A stretch of DNA of 64,000 nucleotides, from the NCBI GenBank assembly GCA_963738615.1, contig CAVTXI010000004.1, positions 744,001-808,000 on the forward strand, read 5' to 3'. Shown in pieces: positions 1 through 9,618 of the stretch; position 1 is the first letter of the stretch, and each line of letters begins with the position of its first letter. The notes below the pieces were generated by a model. The model made no database searches. It was not told where the DNA came from and worked only from the letters and a program-made list of their open reading frames with translations. Source of the DNA: CAVTWY01 sp963738615. Its GTDB lineage: Bacteria; Pseudomonadota; Gammaproteobacteria; Burkholderiales; Burkholderiaceae_C. Made by a program: the position numbers and the translations under genes.

Positions 1-1421
1 TCGTCGAAAGGATTCGCAATCACGGCCAGCAAGCGATGCATCGGCGCGAGGTCGTCGTGTTCGACAGCCGCTTCGAGCGCGGCTTCCACGAGGTGGTTGC
101 GCGCGATGTAGGCCGGGTTGGCGGTGCGCATCGACGCTTGCCGCGCGGCATCGCTCGTCGTCGAAGCACAGCCCAGCGCGCGCGCAGCCGATCGAGCAGC
201 GCATGCGCGGGCGCCGCGTCTTCGAACAGCGTCAAGCCACGCGTCGGGCGCACCGCGCGCTGCGTCGTTCAGGCGCCGGAACCCCAGCGTGTGATCGATG
301 CGCTGCGCCGCCATCAGCGCCAGCCCGTCGTGAACGATCGTGCGATCGGCGTCGACGTGCGTCGGGCTGCTCGTCGAAACCGAACTTCGCGCACAACACG
401 CGCAGCACCTGCGCTTCGAACTTCGGCGCGAAACCTTCGACCACCTCGGTCGCACGCGCCACCGCGCGGTCGCCGTCGGCATCGATCAGCGGCAGCAGCG
501 TCTCGGCCAGCCGCGCCAGGTTCCACTGCGCGATCGACGGCTGGCGGCCGAAAGCGTAGCGGCCGTGGTGGTCGATCGAGCTGAAGCGCTGGTTCGGGTC
601 GTAGGCCTCGAGGAAGGCGCAGGGGCCGTAGTCGATGGTCTCGCCCGAGATCGTCATGTTGTCGGTGTTCATCACGCCGTGGATGAAGCCCACGCCCATC
701 CAGCGGGCGATCAGCGCGGCCTGGCGTTCGACCACGCGCGCGCAGCAGCTTCAGCGCGCGGTCAGGGTCGTCGATCAGGTCGGGGTCGTGGCGCGCGACC
801 GCGTAGTCGAGCAGGCGGCGCAGCTCGTCGTGCATGCCGCGCGCGGCGTAAGAACTCGAAGGTGCCCACGCGCAGGTGGCTCGACGCCACGCGCGTGAGC
901 ACGGCGCCGGGCATGGCGCCTTCGCGCACGATCTGCTCGCCCGTCGGCGCCGCCGCGAGCGCGCGCGTCGTCGGGATGCCGAGCGCGTGCATCGCCTCGC
1001 CGACGATCACCTCGCGCAGCACCGCGCCCAGCACCGCCTTGCCGTCGCCGCCGCGCGAGAACGGCGTGCGGCCCGAGCCTTTGAACGCAATGTCGCGCCG
1101 CTTGCCGTGCCGGTCGATCACCTCGCCGAGCAGCAGCGCGCGCCCGTCGCCGAGCTGCGGCGAGAACCCGCCGAACTGATGCCCCGCATACGCCTGCGCG
1201 ATCGGCTGCGCGCCGTCGGGCACGACGTTGCCGGCCCAGACCTGCGCGGCTTCGGGTGACGACCACGCGCGCGCGTCGAGCCCGAGTTCATCGGCCAGTG
1301 CGGTGTTGAACCACACGAGCTGCGGCGCCGGCACACGCGCCGGCGGCATCGCGACGTAGAAGCCGCCGAGGTCGCGCGCGTAGGTGTTGTCGAACGTGAT
1401 CGACGGCAGCGTGCGGCGCAT
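1..1421 (-). CDS. selO: Protein adenylyltransferase SelO (YdiU/UPF0061), frameshifted, C-terminus off the window
   Basis: SelO is a pseudokinase-fold enzyme that transfers AMP to Ser, Thr or Tyr of redox-related proteins. The N-terminal part reads cleanly from ATG at 1421 and carries the family hallmarks YAGHQFGGFSPQLGDGRA, the Lys in IAFKGSGRTPFSRGGDG, and LTRVASSHLRVGTFEF. The active-site segment HGVMNTDNM and DYGPCAF follows in another frame. At least six one-base shifts occur, near 849, 737, 360, 242, 172 and 134; removing one base at each restores continuous family sequence down to the window edge (RTANPAYIARNHLVEAAL). The extreme C-terminus lies outside the window. So many correctable shifts in one conserved gene point to sequence error rather than a dead gene, though true decay cannot be excluded. 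The start at 1421 matches the family N-terminus (SITFDNTYARDLGGFY). Confidence 0.85.
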
Positions 1422-1441
1422 CGAGCAACGTGCGAGCTCGC

Positions 1442-1949
1442 TCACGCCGCCGCCCGTTTCGGCAGCTTCCAGTTCGGCCGCACCCAGTGGCAGGTGTAGC
1501 CGTTGGGTTGGTGCACCAGGTAGTCCTGATGTTCGGGCTCGGCTTCCCAGAACGGGCCGGCGGGTGCGAGCTCGGTGACGACCTTGCCGGGCCACAGACC
1601 CGAGGCGTTCACGTCGGCGATGGTGTCTTCGGCGATGCCGCGCTGCGCGTCATTCGTGAAGTAGATGCCCGAGCGGTACGACGGGCCGCGGTCGTTGCCC
1701 TGCCGGTTCGGCGTCGTCGGGTCGTGAATCTGGAAGAAGAACTCGAGCAGGTCGCGGTACGAAATGCGCGAGGGGTCGAACACGATCTCGATCGCTTCGG
1801 CATGCGTGCCGTGGTTGTCGATACGTGGCGTTGGGCACGTCGCCGCCGCTGTAGCCCACGCGCGTGCGCGTCACGCCGGGCAGCTTGCGCACCAGCTCCT
1901 GCATACCCCAGAAGCAGCCGCCGGCCAGGATCGCGGTTTCGTTGGTCAT
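1442..1949 (-). CDS. msrA: Peptide-methionine (S)-S-oxide reductase MsrA (one frameshift)
   Basis: MsrA repairs methionine S-sulfoxide in proteins using thioredoxin. The protein begins MTNETAILAGGCFWGMQE, with the catalytic Cys in GGCFWG, followed by GVTRTRVGYSGGDVPNATYR. The rest (IEIVFDPSRISYRDLLEFFF, GIYFTNDAQ, WEAEPEHQDYL) is in the next frame. One extra base near 1823, just after NATYR, separates the halves; removing it restores RNHGTHAEA and gives 168 residues, normal for the family. The start at 1949 is preceded by GGAG six bases upstream; an in-frame ATG at 1961 overlaps that ribosome site and is less likely. It lies just upstream of selO on the same strand, and both are oxidative-stress functions, so a shared transcript is plausible. 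Confidence 0.9.
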
Positions 1950-2156
1950 GGTGTTCTCCATTCGCGTGCATCGACGCCCGGCCGACAGCATGCCATGCGT
2001 CTCGGCGCGGTGCAGCACGCACCTGGCTTGACCATCGGCCGGCTGCGGGCGAGGCGCGCTTCGTCCCCCTAAGTGACTTGTCCGCCGAGCCGCATCGCAC
2101 GCGTGGTACAGGGGGTCGAGATTGTCTCGGCAGTTCAACCCAAGGAGTTTTCCCCC

Positions 2157-2807
2157 ATGGCATCGATTCTTCAATTCCGCGTTCACAGCGTGCGCTGCGC
2201 CGACGAAACCGGCGGCCAGTACGCCGAACGTTTCGGCAACGACGAGATCTATCTCGGCGGCCACTGGATCCTGCAAGACGGCACCACCGCGGCCATCTCA
2301 CCCTTCAGCGTCTATCCGCACTTCGACGACGGCAACGTCAAGGTGTTCGATCCGCCTTACGTGTTCCACGAGTTTGAACTCGGGGCAACGTTCCCGCAGG
2401 AGTTCGGCATGGGCATGACGCTGATCGAGAAGGACGGTGGCGGCATGGCCAACGCAGTTCAGCGCATCGCCGACAAGGTGGGCGAAGAAGTGCGCAAGCG
2501 GCTGGACGCCGGCCAAGCCGCCCGCAAGGCGGACATGGCACGCGCAACCAGCGCGAAGGTGCAGCCACGCCTGGCGCCCGTGCTGGCTTACGCGATCTCG
2601 GCCGCCGCGCCCTTCGTCATCGACTTCGTCAAGCGCAAGCTGATGGCCGCGATTTCGGACAACGTCTTCCAGCCGCAGCACGCGACGGTGGAGATTCCGT
2701 CAGCGGACTTCACGTGGAGCGGCAGCCCCACGTCGGCGCAGCAGTCGGTCGAGTTCCGCGATCACTCGGGCATCTACCAGCTGGTTTTCGACTGGAACCT
2801 GGTCTGA
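2157..2807 (+). CDS. Hypothetical protein, 216 aa
   Basis: I do not recognise this family. The ATG at 2157 is chosen because AGGAG lies at 2143-2147; a longer in-frame reading from 2073 has no ribosome site. The N-terminal half (ILQFRVHSVRCADETGGQYAERFGNDEIYLGG) looks like a beta-rich module of alternating hydrophobic residues. A central helical segment (about residues 100-145) is rich in Ala, Lys and Arg and precedes a short hydrophobic stretch, APVLAYAISAAAPFVIDFV, which could be an amphipathic or membrane-associated helix. The C-terminus is again beta-like and ends in FDWNLV. There is no signal peptide. It is divergent from msrA and convergent with the downstream VOC gene. Coding is supported by length, ribosome site and codon usage typical of its neighbours. 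Function unknown. Confidence 0.7.
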   Translation: MASILQFRVHSVRCADETGGQYAERFGNDEIYLGGHWILQDGTTAAISPFSVYPHFDDGNVKVFDPPYVFHEFELGATFPQEFGMGMTLIEKDGGGMANAVQRIADKVGEEVRKRLDAGQAARKADMARATSAKVQPRLAPVLAYAISAAAPFVIDFVKRKLMAAISDNVFQPQHATVEIPSADFTWSGSPTSAQQSVEFRDHSGIYQLVFDWNLV

Positions 2808-2832
2808 CGCACGCACGAAAGCCCACCGTGCA

Positions 2833-2858
2833 GCGGGCGCGCGTCGATGCGCGCCCGC
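2833..2858. terminator. Strong hairpin between convergent genes
   Basis: GCGGGCGCGC and its exact complement flank a six-base loop (10-bp perfect stem). It lies in the 54-bp gap between the stop at 2807 and the opposing stop at 2862, where a shared bidirectional terminator is expected. There is no clear T-tract, so termination strength is uncertain. Confidence 0.5.
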
Positions 2859-2861
2859 GCC

Positions 2862-3308
2862 CTACTTCGCGAACAGCTTCGTGATGTCGCCGAACGCTTT
2901 GACCTCGATCGCGTTACCCGACGGGTCGAGGAAGAACATCGTCGCCTGTTCGCCCGCCTCGCCCTTGAATCGGACGTAGGGCTCGATGACGAACGCCGTG
3001 CCGTGCTGCTTCAGGCGCTGCGCCAGCGCGTCCCAATCGGCCATCGGCAACACGATGCCGAAGTGGCGCACCGGCACGTCGTGGCCATCGACGGTGTTGC
3101 GGTCAGCCGCGGCGCTTGCTTCACCAGGCGCAAGGTGCGCGACGATCTGGTGGCCGTAGAAGTTGAAGTCGACCCACTCGTCGCTGCTGCGGCCTTCGGG
3201 GCAGCCGAGCAATTCGCCATAGAAGCCGCGCGCGGCCGCAAGGTCGTGAACCGGGAATGCGAGGTGGAACGGGGACAGCGGCGCGGGGTTGGTGGTGGGT
3301 GCTTGCAT
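2862..3308 (-). CDS. VOC (glyoxalase/dioxygenase-fold) family protein
   Basis: This is a single VOC-fold protein of 148 residues from ATG at 3308. The opening FHLAFPVHDLAAARGFYGELLGC is the typical first beta-alpha-beta unit, with a metal-ligand type His. The second module has VRHFGIVLPMADWDALAQRL and the closing MFFLDPSGNAIEVKAF, where the Glu is the usual last metal ligand. The family includes glyoxalases, extradiol dioxygenases and fosfomycin or bleomycin resistance proteins; the substrate cannot be assigned from sequence alone. It follows the amidase with a nine-base gap on the same strand, so the two are probably co-transcribed. Confidence 0.85.
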   Translation of the reverse strand: MQAPTTNPAPLSPFHLAFPVHDLAAARGFYGELLGCPEGRSSDEWVDFNFYGHQIVAHLAPGEASAAADRNTVDGHDVPVRHFGIVLPMADWDALAQRLKQHGTAFVIEPYVRFKGEAGEQATMFFLDPSGNAIEVKAFGDITKLFAK

Positions 3309-3316
3309 GTTCGTGC

Positions 3317-4772
3317 TCAAGGCTTCGGGTCTTGCGGTCGTTTGGTGATCAGTTCGCGCTGCGCGTGTTCGTAGCCCGCGGCGATCTCGAGCAGCTTCGC
3401 GTCGCCTTGCGGCGCGCCGATCAACTGCAGGCCCGCGGGCCATCGACCGTTGGCGTGCAATTCGACCGGCACGCTGATCGCCGGCAGCCCGGCGAAGGTG
3501 GCGTACAGCGTGCACTCCATCCAGCGATGGTACGTGTCCATCTCGCGGCCGGCGATCGACTTCGGCCAGCGCCAATCGATCGGGAACGGCCAGCACTGGG
3601 TGGCCGGCAACGCAATCACGTCATAGCGCTCGAAGAGCTTTCGCATGTGCTCGTAGAAGCGCGTGCGTTCTTCGCTCGCGGACTGGAACTCGGCGAACGA
3701 CAACGTCTGCGCCTGGTCGTACTCCCACAGCGCTTCGGCCTTGATGACGTCGCGCGCACCGGGCTTCGACTTCAGCAACGCGGCCACGCGCGGCGCGACC
3801 AACGCACGGCGCCAAACCAGCCACGCGCGCCACACCGCCTTCGCGTCGAACGGCGGCGCGATCGATTCGACGATGGCGCCTTCGCGCTCCATCACCTTCA
3901 GCGCGCGCTCGTGGCGTTCGATCAGGCCGTCTTCCATCGCCAAGTGACCACGCAGGTCACCGAGCCACGCGACCCGCAGGCCCTTCAGCGAGCGCGTGTC
4001 CGGTGGCAGCGCAACGGGGCCAAAGCCGCCTGCGATCGACAGCGGTGAGCGAACGTCGAAACCCGCCTGCGTCTCGAGCAGCCGCGTCAGGTCACGCACG
4101 CTACGCGCCATCGGCCCTTCGGTGCCAAGTTGGCTGATCCATACGTCAGCGCTGGGCACGAATGGCACGCGGCCCTGGCTGGGCCGCAGGCCGAAGACGT
4201 GATTCCAAGCCGCTGGGTTGCGCAGCGACCCCATGAAGTCGGACCCGTCGGCCACCGGCAGCAGGCGCTGCGCCAGCGCCACCGCAGCACCGCCGCTCGA
4301 GCCGCCCGCGGTCACGTTCGTGTCCCACGCGTTGCGCGTCGCGCCGAAGAGGTTGTTGAACGTGTGCGAGCCCAGCCCCAGTTCGGGCATGTTGGTCTTG
4401 CCGATCACGATGCAGCCCGCGGCCTTCATGCGCGCGGTCATCAACGAGTCTTGCGTCGGGCATCGCGTCGGCCAGCAGCGCGCAGCCGTAGGTGGTCGGA
4501 AAACCCACCGCGTGCCCGGCGTCCTTGATCGCCTGCGGAATGCCATGCAGCCAGCCGCGCGATTCGGCGCGCGCGAGTTGCGCATCGCATTCGTCGGCCT
4601 GGCGCAGCAGAACATCGTCATCGGCGCGGTTGACGATCGTGTTGAACACCACGTCGACGCGGCGGATGCGTGCCAGGTACGCCTGCATGACCTCGCGACA
4701 CGACACACGGCGGCCGTGGATGGCTTGCGACAGCGCGGTGGCGTCGAGGTCGGTGATGGATTCGTCGGGCAT
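3317..4772 (-). CDS. Amidase-signature family amidase (one frameshift)
   Basis: The enzyme hydrolyses a carboxamide through a Ser-cisSer-Lys triad. The catalytic Lys is in HGIPQAIKDAGH, the cis-Ser and nucleophile are in the glycine-serine stretch TAGGSSGGAAVALA, and GSDFMGSLRNPAAWNHVFGL follows. The first about 110 residues are in one frame and the rest in another. One extra base near 4450 explains this: removing it gives DSLMTARMKAAGCIVIGKTNMPELGLG and a total of 484 residues, normal for the family. ATG 4772 (MPDESITDLDATALSQAI) fits family N-termini; an in-frame ATG at 4802 is possible, and neither has a clear ribosome site. The substrate is unknown. A related but distinct amidase lies at 9619-11093. 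Confidence 0.87.
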
Positions 4773-5004
4773 GTCGTGGCTCTGCTTGTCACGGAGTCGC
4801 ATGAGTGTAGGCAGCTCGAACAGATAGCATCAAGTCACCCTCCCGAAACGCGACGACGGCGCCATAACGCGGTCGTCGTGAACACGACGTCGGCTTCAAC
4901 GGTTTGATCCCAACGGTTTTCTTGATAAGGAGTACCGAGGGTGTCAGACAATCATCCGAATTGATGATGCAACTGATGTTACGCGCGCACACACTCGCGC
5001 TCAC

Positions 5005-8000
5005 ATGGCCCGCATCTTCATCAGCCACTCCAGCATCAACAACGCCCAGGCACTGGCGGTTGCGGCGTGGTTGAAAACGGAAGGTTGGGACGACTACTTT
5101 CTTGATATTCATCAAGACCGCGGCATCGTGCCGGGGGAGCGCTGGATGGCCAGGCTGTCCTCGGCGGTGGACCGGTGCGAGGCGGTGATCATTCTGGTGT
5201 CGGCGAAGTGGATCGAATCGAAATACTGCTTTGCCGAGTTCTATCAGGCGCGCAACCTCGGCAAGAGAATCTTCGGGGTCTTGATCGACGACGTCTCGCT
5301 CGAGCGACTGCCCGAGCAGATGACCTCGGAGTGGCAACTGTGCAATCTGTGGTCAGACGTGGATCCCGTGCCTTTCACGGTGACGCGCCCACCCTTTGTG
5401 GCCGAGACCACAGTGCACTTTCCGCGCGCGGGTCTCACCGATCTGGCGAGCGGGCTGCGCGCTGCGGGTCTCGATGCTTCCAGCTTTGCGTGGCCGCCTC
5501 TGGGCGATCCGGAACGCTCACCTTACCCGGGGCTGCGTGCGCTCGACGAGGGCGATGCTGCCGTGTTCTTCGGCCGCGATGCTTTGATCGTCCGTGCCCT
5601 GGACCAGATTCGCGCGACCAGGGAGCGCAGGGTGGAGCAACTCTTCGTGATCCTCGGCGCCTCGGGCTCGGGCAAATCCTCGTTCCTGCGAGCCGGGTTG
5701 CTGCCGCGGCTGGCGTCGGGACCCCGAGCACTACGTGGTGCTGCCGACCATTCGCTGCGGGCGTGCCGCGCTGTCGGGTCAGCATGGTTTACTGAGTTGC
5801 CTGCGCGGCGCGATGGACGCGCAGGGGTCCGCGCCCGACTCTGCGCAGGTGCGCGCCGAGCTCGAGGCCGAAGGGCTTGGCAAGCTGTTGTCGAAAATTC
5901 AGTCGGCACAGCACCCAACGGCTTCGGCGTCTTCGGCTTTGGCGTCTGCGACTGCGAGGCGCTGTGTCATCGTGCCGATCGACCAGTTCGAGGAACTCTT
6001 CTCCAGTGATGGCGAGGCTGAAGCAAAGGCGTTCCTGGAGTTGATCGGCGAGCTGGGTCGACCGCAGGATGCGTCCGTGATGGCCCGGGAAGGCGACGCC
6101 GGGCGGCCGCAGGTCTTGATACTGATCACGATCCGCTCCGACGCCGTCCCTCAACTGCAAGCGCCCGATGCCCTGCGCGGCCTGGCGCCTGTGTTGTTCA
6201 GCCTGCCGCCCATGCCCGCCGCGGAGTTCAAGTCGGTCATCGAAGGGCCAGCGCGGCGGCACACCGAGGCAGGCAAGGCGCCGGTGGTCATCACGCCGGC
6301 ATTAACCGAAGCCCTTATCGCCGAAGCCAGTGGTCCCGATGCATTACCTCTGCTGGCACTCACGCTCGAGTGGCTCTACCTCGAGTTCAAGACCAAGGAT
6401 GGCGTGCACCTTGGTCTGGATCAATATCAATCGCTTGGTGGCGTGCGCGGCGTGATCGACAAGGCCGTCGCACGTGCCCTGAATCCGGCAGACGCCACAG
6501 GCGAGCGTGACATGCTGGAGCGCGTGTTTCTGCAGATCGCCACGGTCGATCCGGTCACGCGCCAATCCAAGCGCCGCCTGGCCCTGCGCGCCGAGATGCG
6601 GCGCGACCTGCCGCCCGAGGCCGATGCCCTGGTGACGCGCCTGATCGAAAAGCGGCTGCTTGTCGCGGACTCGCGCAAGATCGGAACCTCCTCCGATTTG
6701 GTCGAGGTCGTCGAGTTGGCGCACGAGGCTTTGCTGCGCCAATGGGACGCGCTGGAGCGCTGGCTGCGGTCGACGTTGTCTGATCTGGTTGCCGCTGAAG
6801 CGATCAAACACAACGCCGACGAGTGGCGCAATCATGATGAACAACAGGCCCTCCTGGTCCATGCCGACCACCGCCTGATGGCCGCGGAGGCCCTGCTGGT
6901 CGATGCGCGATTGAAGGACACGTTCCGGACCTTGGATGCCGACTACGTGAAAGCCTGCCGCGAGCGAGAAACGAGCCGGACTCGGGAGCGCGCCGAAAAG
7001 CTGTCGGCGGTTGCCGATAAAGAGGCCGCAAGGTTGAAGCTGCGCCGCGTCGTTGTCGGCGCGCTCGGGTCCGTCGCCACGGTGGTTGTTGCCTCACTCG
7101 GGTACGAGGCGTATTCGGCGCGAAACGCGTGGAGGATGAATTCCTTGGCGCTGGCGGGGGCCTCTGAAGCGGCCGCGGACGCCAAGCAGTTCGATCGCGG
7201 CATCCGGCTGGCGATTCTGGCCGTACGCGAGAAGTGGCTGCGCCCTGCGCATGCGACAGCGCTTCCGGCGTTGCTTCGCGCTGCGGATGGGAATGCTTTG
7301 ATGGTGGAGCTGGCGCACAAGTCGCAACTCAACCTGGCATCGTTCAGTCCCGATGGCAGGCGGGTGGTGACGGCCTCGGACGACAACACGGCGCGCATCT
7401 GGAATGCCGAGACCGGTGAAGCTCTGGGCGAGCCGCTGAAACATGACGGCGAAGTTCTGACCGCGGTCTTCAGCGCGGATGGGACCCGCGTGGTGACAGC
7501 GTCGAAAGACAGGACGGCAAAAGTGTGGGATGCCGAGACCGGCGACCCCGTTGGGGAGCCTTTGGTGCATCAAGACACGGTCAACTCGGCCGTCTTCAGT
7601 GGCGATGGCAAGCGGGTGGTGACGGCCTGCTCGGATCGCTCCGCGCACATCTGGAATCTGGAAGCCGGAGAGGTTATCGGCATACCGCTGGAGCACGCAC
7701 AAGAGGTCTACTCCGCCGTTTTCAACGCCGACGGCAGCCGCGTGGTGACGGCGTCGGCAGACATGACGGCGCGTGTGTGGGATGCAGTGTCCGGGTATCA
7801 GATCGGCCAGCCGATGGCACACCGTGGTGCGGTCGTCTCCGCCGTGTTCAGTGCCGATGGCAAGCTGGTGGTCACGGCTTCCAAAGACAAGCGGGCAAAA
7901 ATCTGGAACGCCGAGACGGGCAAAGCGGTTCGGTGAATCCTTGTGGCATTCGGGTGAGGTCAGATCGGCCATATTCAGCGGCGATGGCAAACGGGTGCTG

Positions 8001-9521
8001 ACTGCATCCGGAGGACCATTTCGCGCGCGTATGGGACACCGCAACCGGCAGGATCGTCGGTACGCCCATGGCGCACCGCGCCGAGGTTGTGTCCGCCACG
8101 TTCAGCGCCGATGGCAAGCGCGTGATGACTGCTGCGCGGGACAGCACGGCGCAGGTATGGGACGCCGAGACGGGCAAGCCTGTCGGGGCGCCGTTGGTGC
8201 ATGGAGACCGCCTCAGATCCGCCGTGTTCAGCGCCGATGGCAGGCGACTCTTGACGGCTTCCAGGGACTCCCGGGCGCGCGTATGGGATGCCGATGTCGG
8301 CCAAGCCGACGCCAGGCCGCTTGCGCATCCGGAGCGGGTCCTGGCGGCGGCGTTCGAGTGCTGATGGCAAGCGGGCCCTGACGGTATCGGCGGATCGACG
8401 AGCGCGAGTCTGGGACGCCTATTCGGCTGCGCTGGTCATGGAGCCGCTGAGGCATGACGGCGTCACCCATGCGGTCTTCAGCGCCGACGGCAAGCGCGTG
8501 GCGACGGCTTCGGCCGACAAGACGACGCGGATCTGGAACGCGAGGACCGGCGAGCTCATCGGCAAGCCGATGAAGCACGTCAAGGAGGTCACCAGCGTCA
8601 TGTTCAGCGCAGACGGCAAGCGCGTGGTGACGGCGTCGATGGACCGACGCGTGCGGATCTGGGACGCCGAGTCCGGCGAGCTCCAGGTTGGACCGTTGTG
8701 GCATGCCGAGGAGGTCAACTACGCCGAGTTCAGTGCTGATGGCAAGCGTGTGGTGACGGCCTCGGCTGACAGGACCGCACGCATCTGGAATGCCGAAAGC
8801 GGTGAGCCCATGGGGAAACCGTTGGACCATGCGGCCGAGGTCAACTCCGCGATATTCAGCGCCGATGGCCAGCGTGTGGTGACGGCGTCTGCCGACAAGA
8901 CGGCGCGGCTGTGGCGCGCGGATACCGGCGAGGCCGTGGGCTTGCCGATGAGCGCATGCGAAGGAGGTGAATTCGGCCAGATTCAGCGCCGATGGCAAGC
9001 GCGTGGTGACGGCTTCGGATGACAACACGGCATCCCTGTGGAACGCCGAAAGCGGGACGCCCGTTGGCGCGCGCCTCGTGCATGGTGATCGGGTCTTGTC
9101 GGCTGTGTTCAGTGCAGACGGCCGGCGAGTGCTGACGGCTTCGGCCGACAAAACCGCACGTGTGTGGGACGCCGAAACCGGCAAACCCGTGGCCGAACCG
9201 TTGGTTCACGCGGACGCCGTGCACTCGGCCGTGTTCAGCGCCGATGGCAAGCGGGTCCTGACCGCGTCGGCAGACAAGACGGCGCGCTTCTGGGCGAAGG
9301 CATGGCCCTCGAGGGCGCATGCACATCAAGCTCTCGTGAACGAAGCCTGCGCGAGCATGGGTGCAGAGCTGTTCAAGATCACGGAAGGCGACATCCAAGC
9401 CGTCAGCGTTCTTGCATCGAAGCGCATCGGCGAAAACGTGTGCGAAGGCGTTGTTGTCCCGTTGTATGTCGGCAAGTCGCGCACGCCGCCGTTCGCCATG
9501 CTGATCGAGCCGTCCCGTTGA
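5005..9521 (+). CDS. TIR - nSTAND1 NTPase - WD40 repeat protein (five one-base insertions), candidate immune sensor
   Basis: The reconstructed protein is about 1503 residues; subtracting five inserted bases makes the length an exact multiple of three. Residues 1-120 form a TIR domain (IFISHSSINN, DRGIVPGERW) with the Glu expected for NADase activity at E78 in KYCFAEF. An nSTAND1 NTPase follows: the entry motif PYPGLRALDEGDAAVFFGRD, Walker A GASGSGKS at 218-225 and a Walker B-like segment IVPIDQFEELF. A hydrophobic helix (VVVGALGSVATVVVASLGY) precedes sixteen WD40 repeats and a short C-terminal domain. Insertions lie near 5720, 7931, 8018, 8350 and 8965, and each correction restores the repeat or domain. 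By family precedent, a WD40 sensor controls STAND oligomerisation, and TIR then degrades NAD. No upstream ribosome site is visible at ATG 5005. It stands alone, flanked by metabolic genes, which suggests an acquired element. Confidence 0.85.
7309..9293 (+). repeat. Array of sixteen near-identical WD40-coding repeats
   Basis: About 126-129 bases per unit encode the repeating pattern H..EV.SAVFSADGKRVVTAS, then DKTARIWDAETG and EP(L/M). I count sixteen consecutive units after correcting the insertions near 7931, 8018, 8350 and 8965. The units are alike at both protein and DNA level, which indicates recent amplification or homogenisation. Sixteen blades would make two eight-bladed propellers, or two seven-bladed ones with two extra units. 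Confidence 0.85.
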
Positions 9522-9534
9522 GGAGACAAGCCGA

Positions 9535-9608
9535 GGGTCAAGTCTTTCATACTTCATACAACCTTCGCCTTACCCTTGGATGACCATGAAAAATGAAAGA
9601 CTTGACCC
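9535..9608. repeat. Perfect 16-bp inverted repeat, REP/MITE-like
   Basis: GGGTCAAGTCTTTCAT (9535-9550) and its exact complement (9593-9608) enclose 42 bases. The pattern of a GGGTCAAG-type outer end on a palindrome resembles the REP-like ends linked to REP-associated (TnpA_REP) transposases in many proteobacteria; that link is from memory and not tested. It sits between the TIR gene stop and the amidase start, and the right arm ends ten bases before that amidase's ATG. It could also act as a terminator for the TIR gene. Confidence 0.6.
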
Positions 9609-9618
9609 CCATGGATTC

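Noticed and set aside
1..1421. Calling selO, msrA and the other shifted genes true pseudogenes
   Set aside because: All are correctable by one base per break with full preservation of active-site residues; error is the simpler explanation, though reads are needed.
4803..5004. Small dyads upstream of the TIR gene (CGTCGTG-AA-CACGACG at 4874-4889; ATCATC/GATGAT at 4951-4968)
   Set aside because: Arms are only six or seven bases, no promoter elements are clear around them, and chance is likely in this composition.
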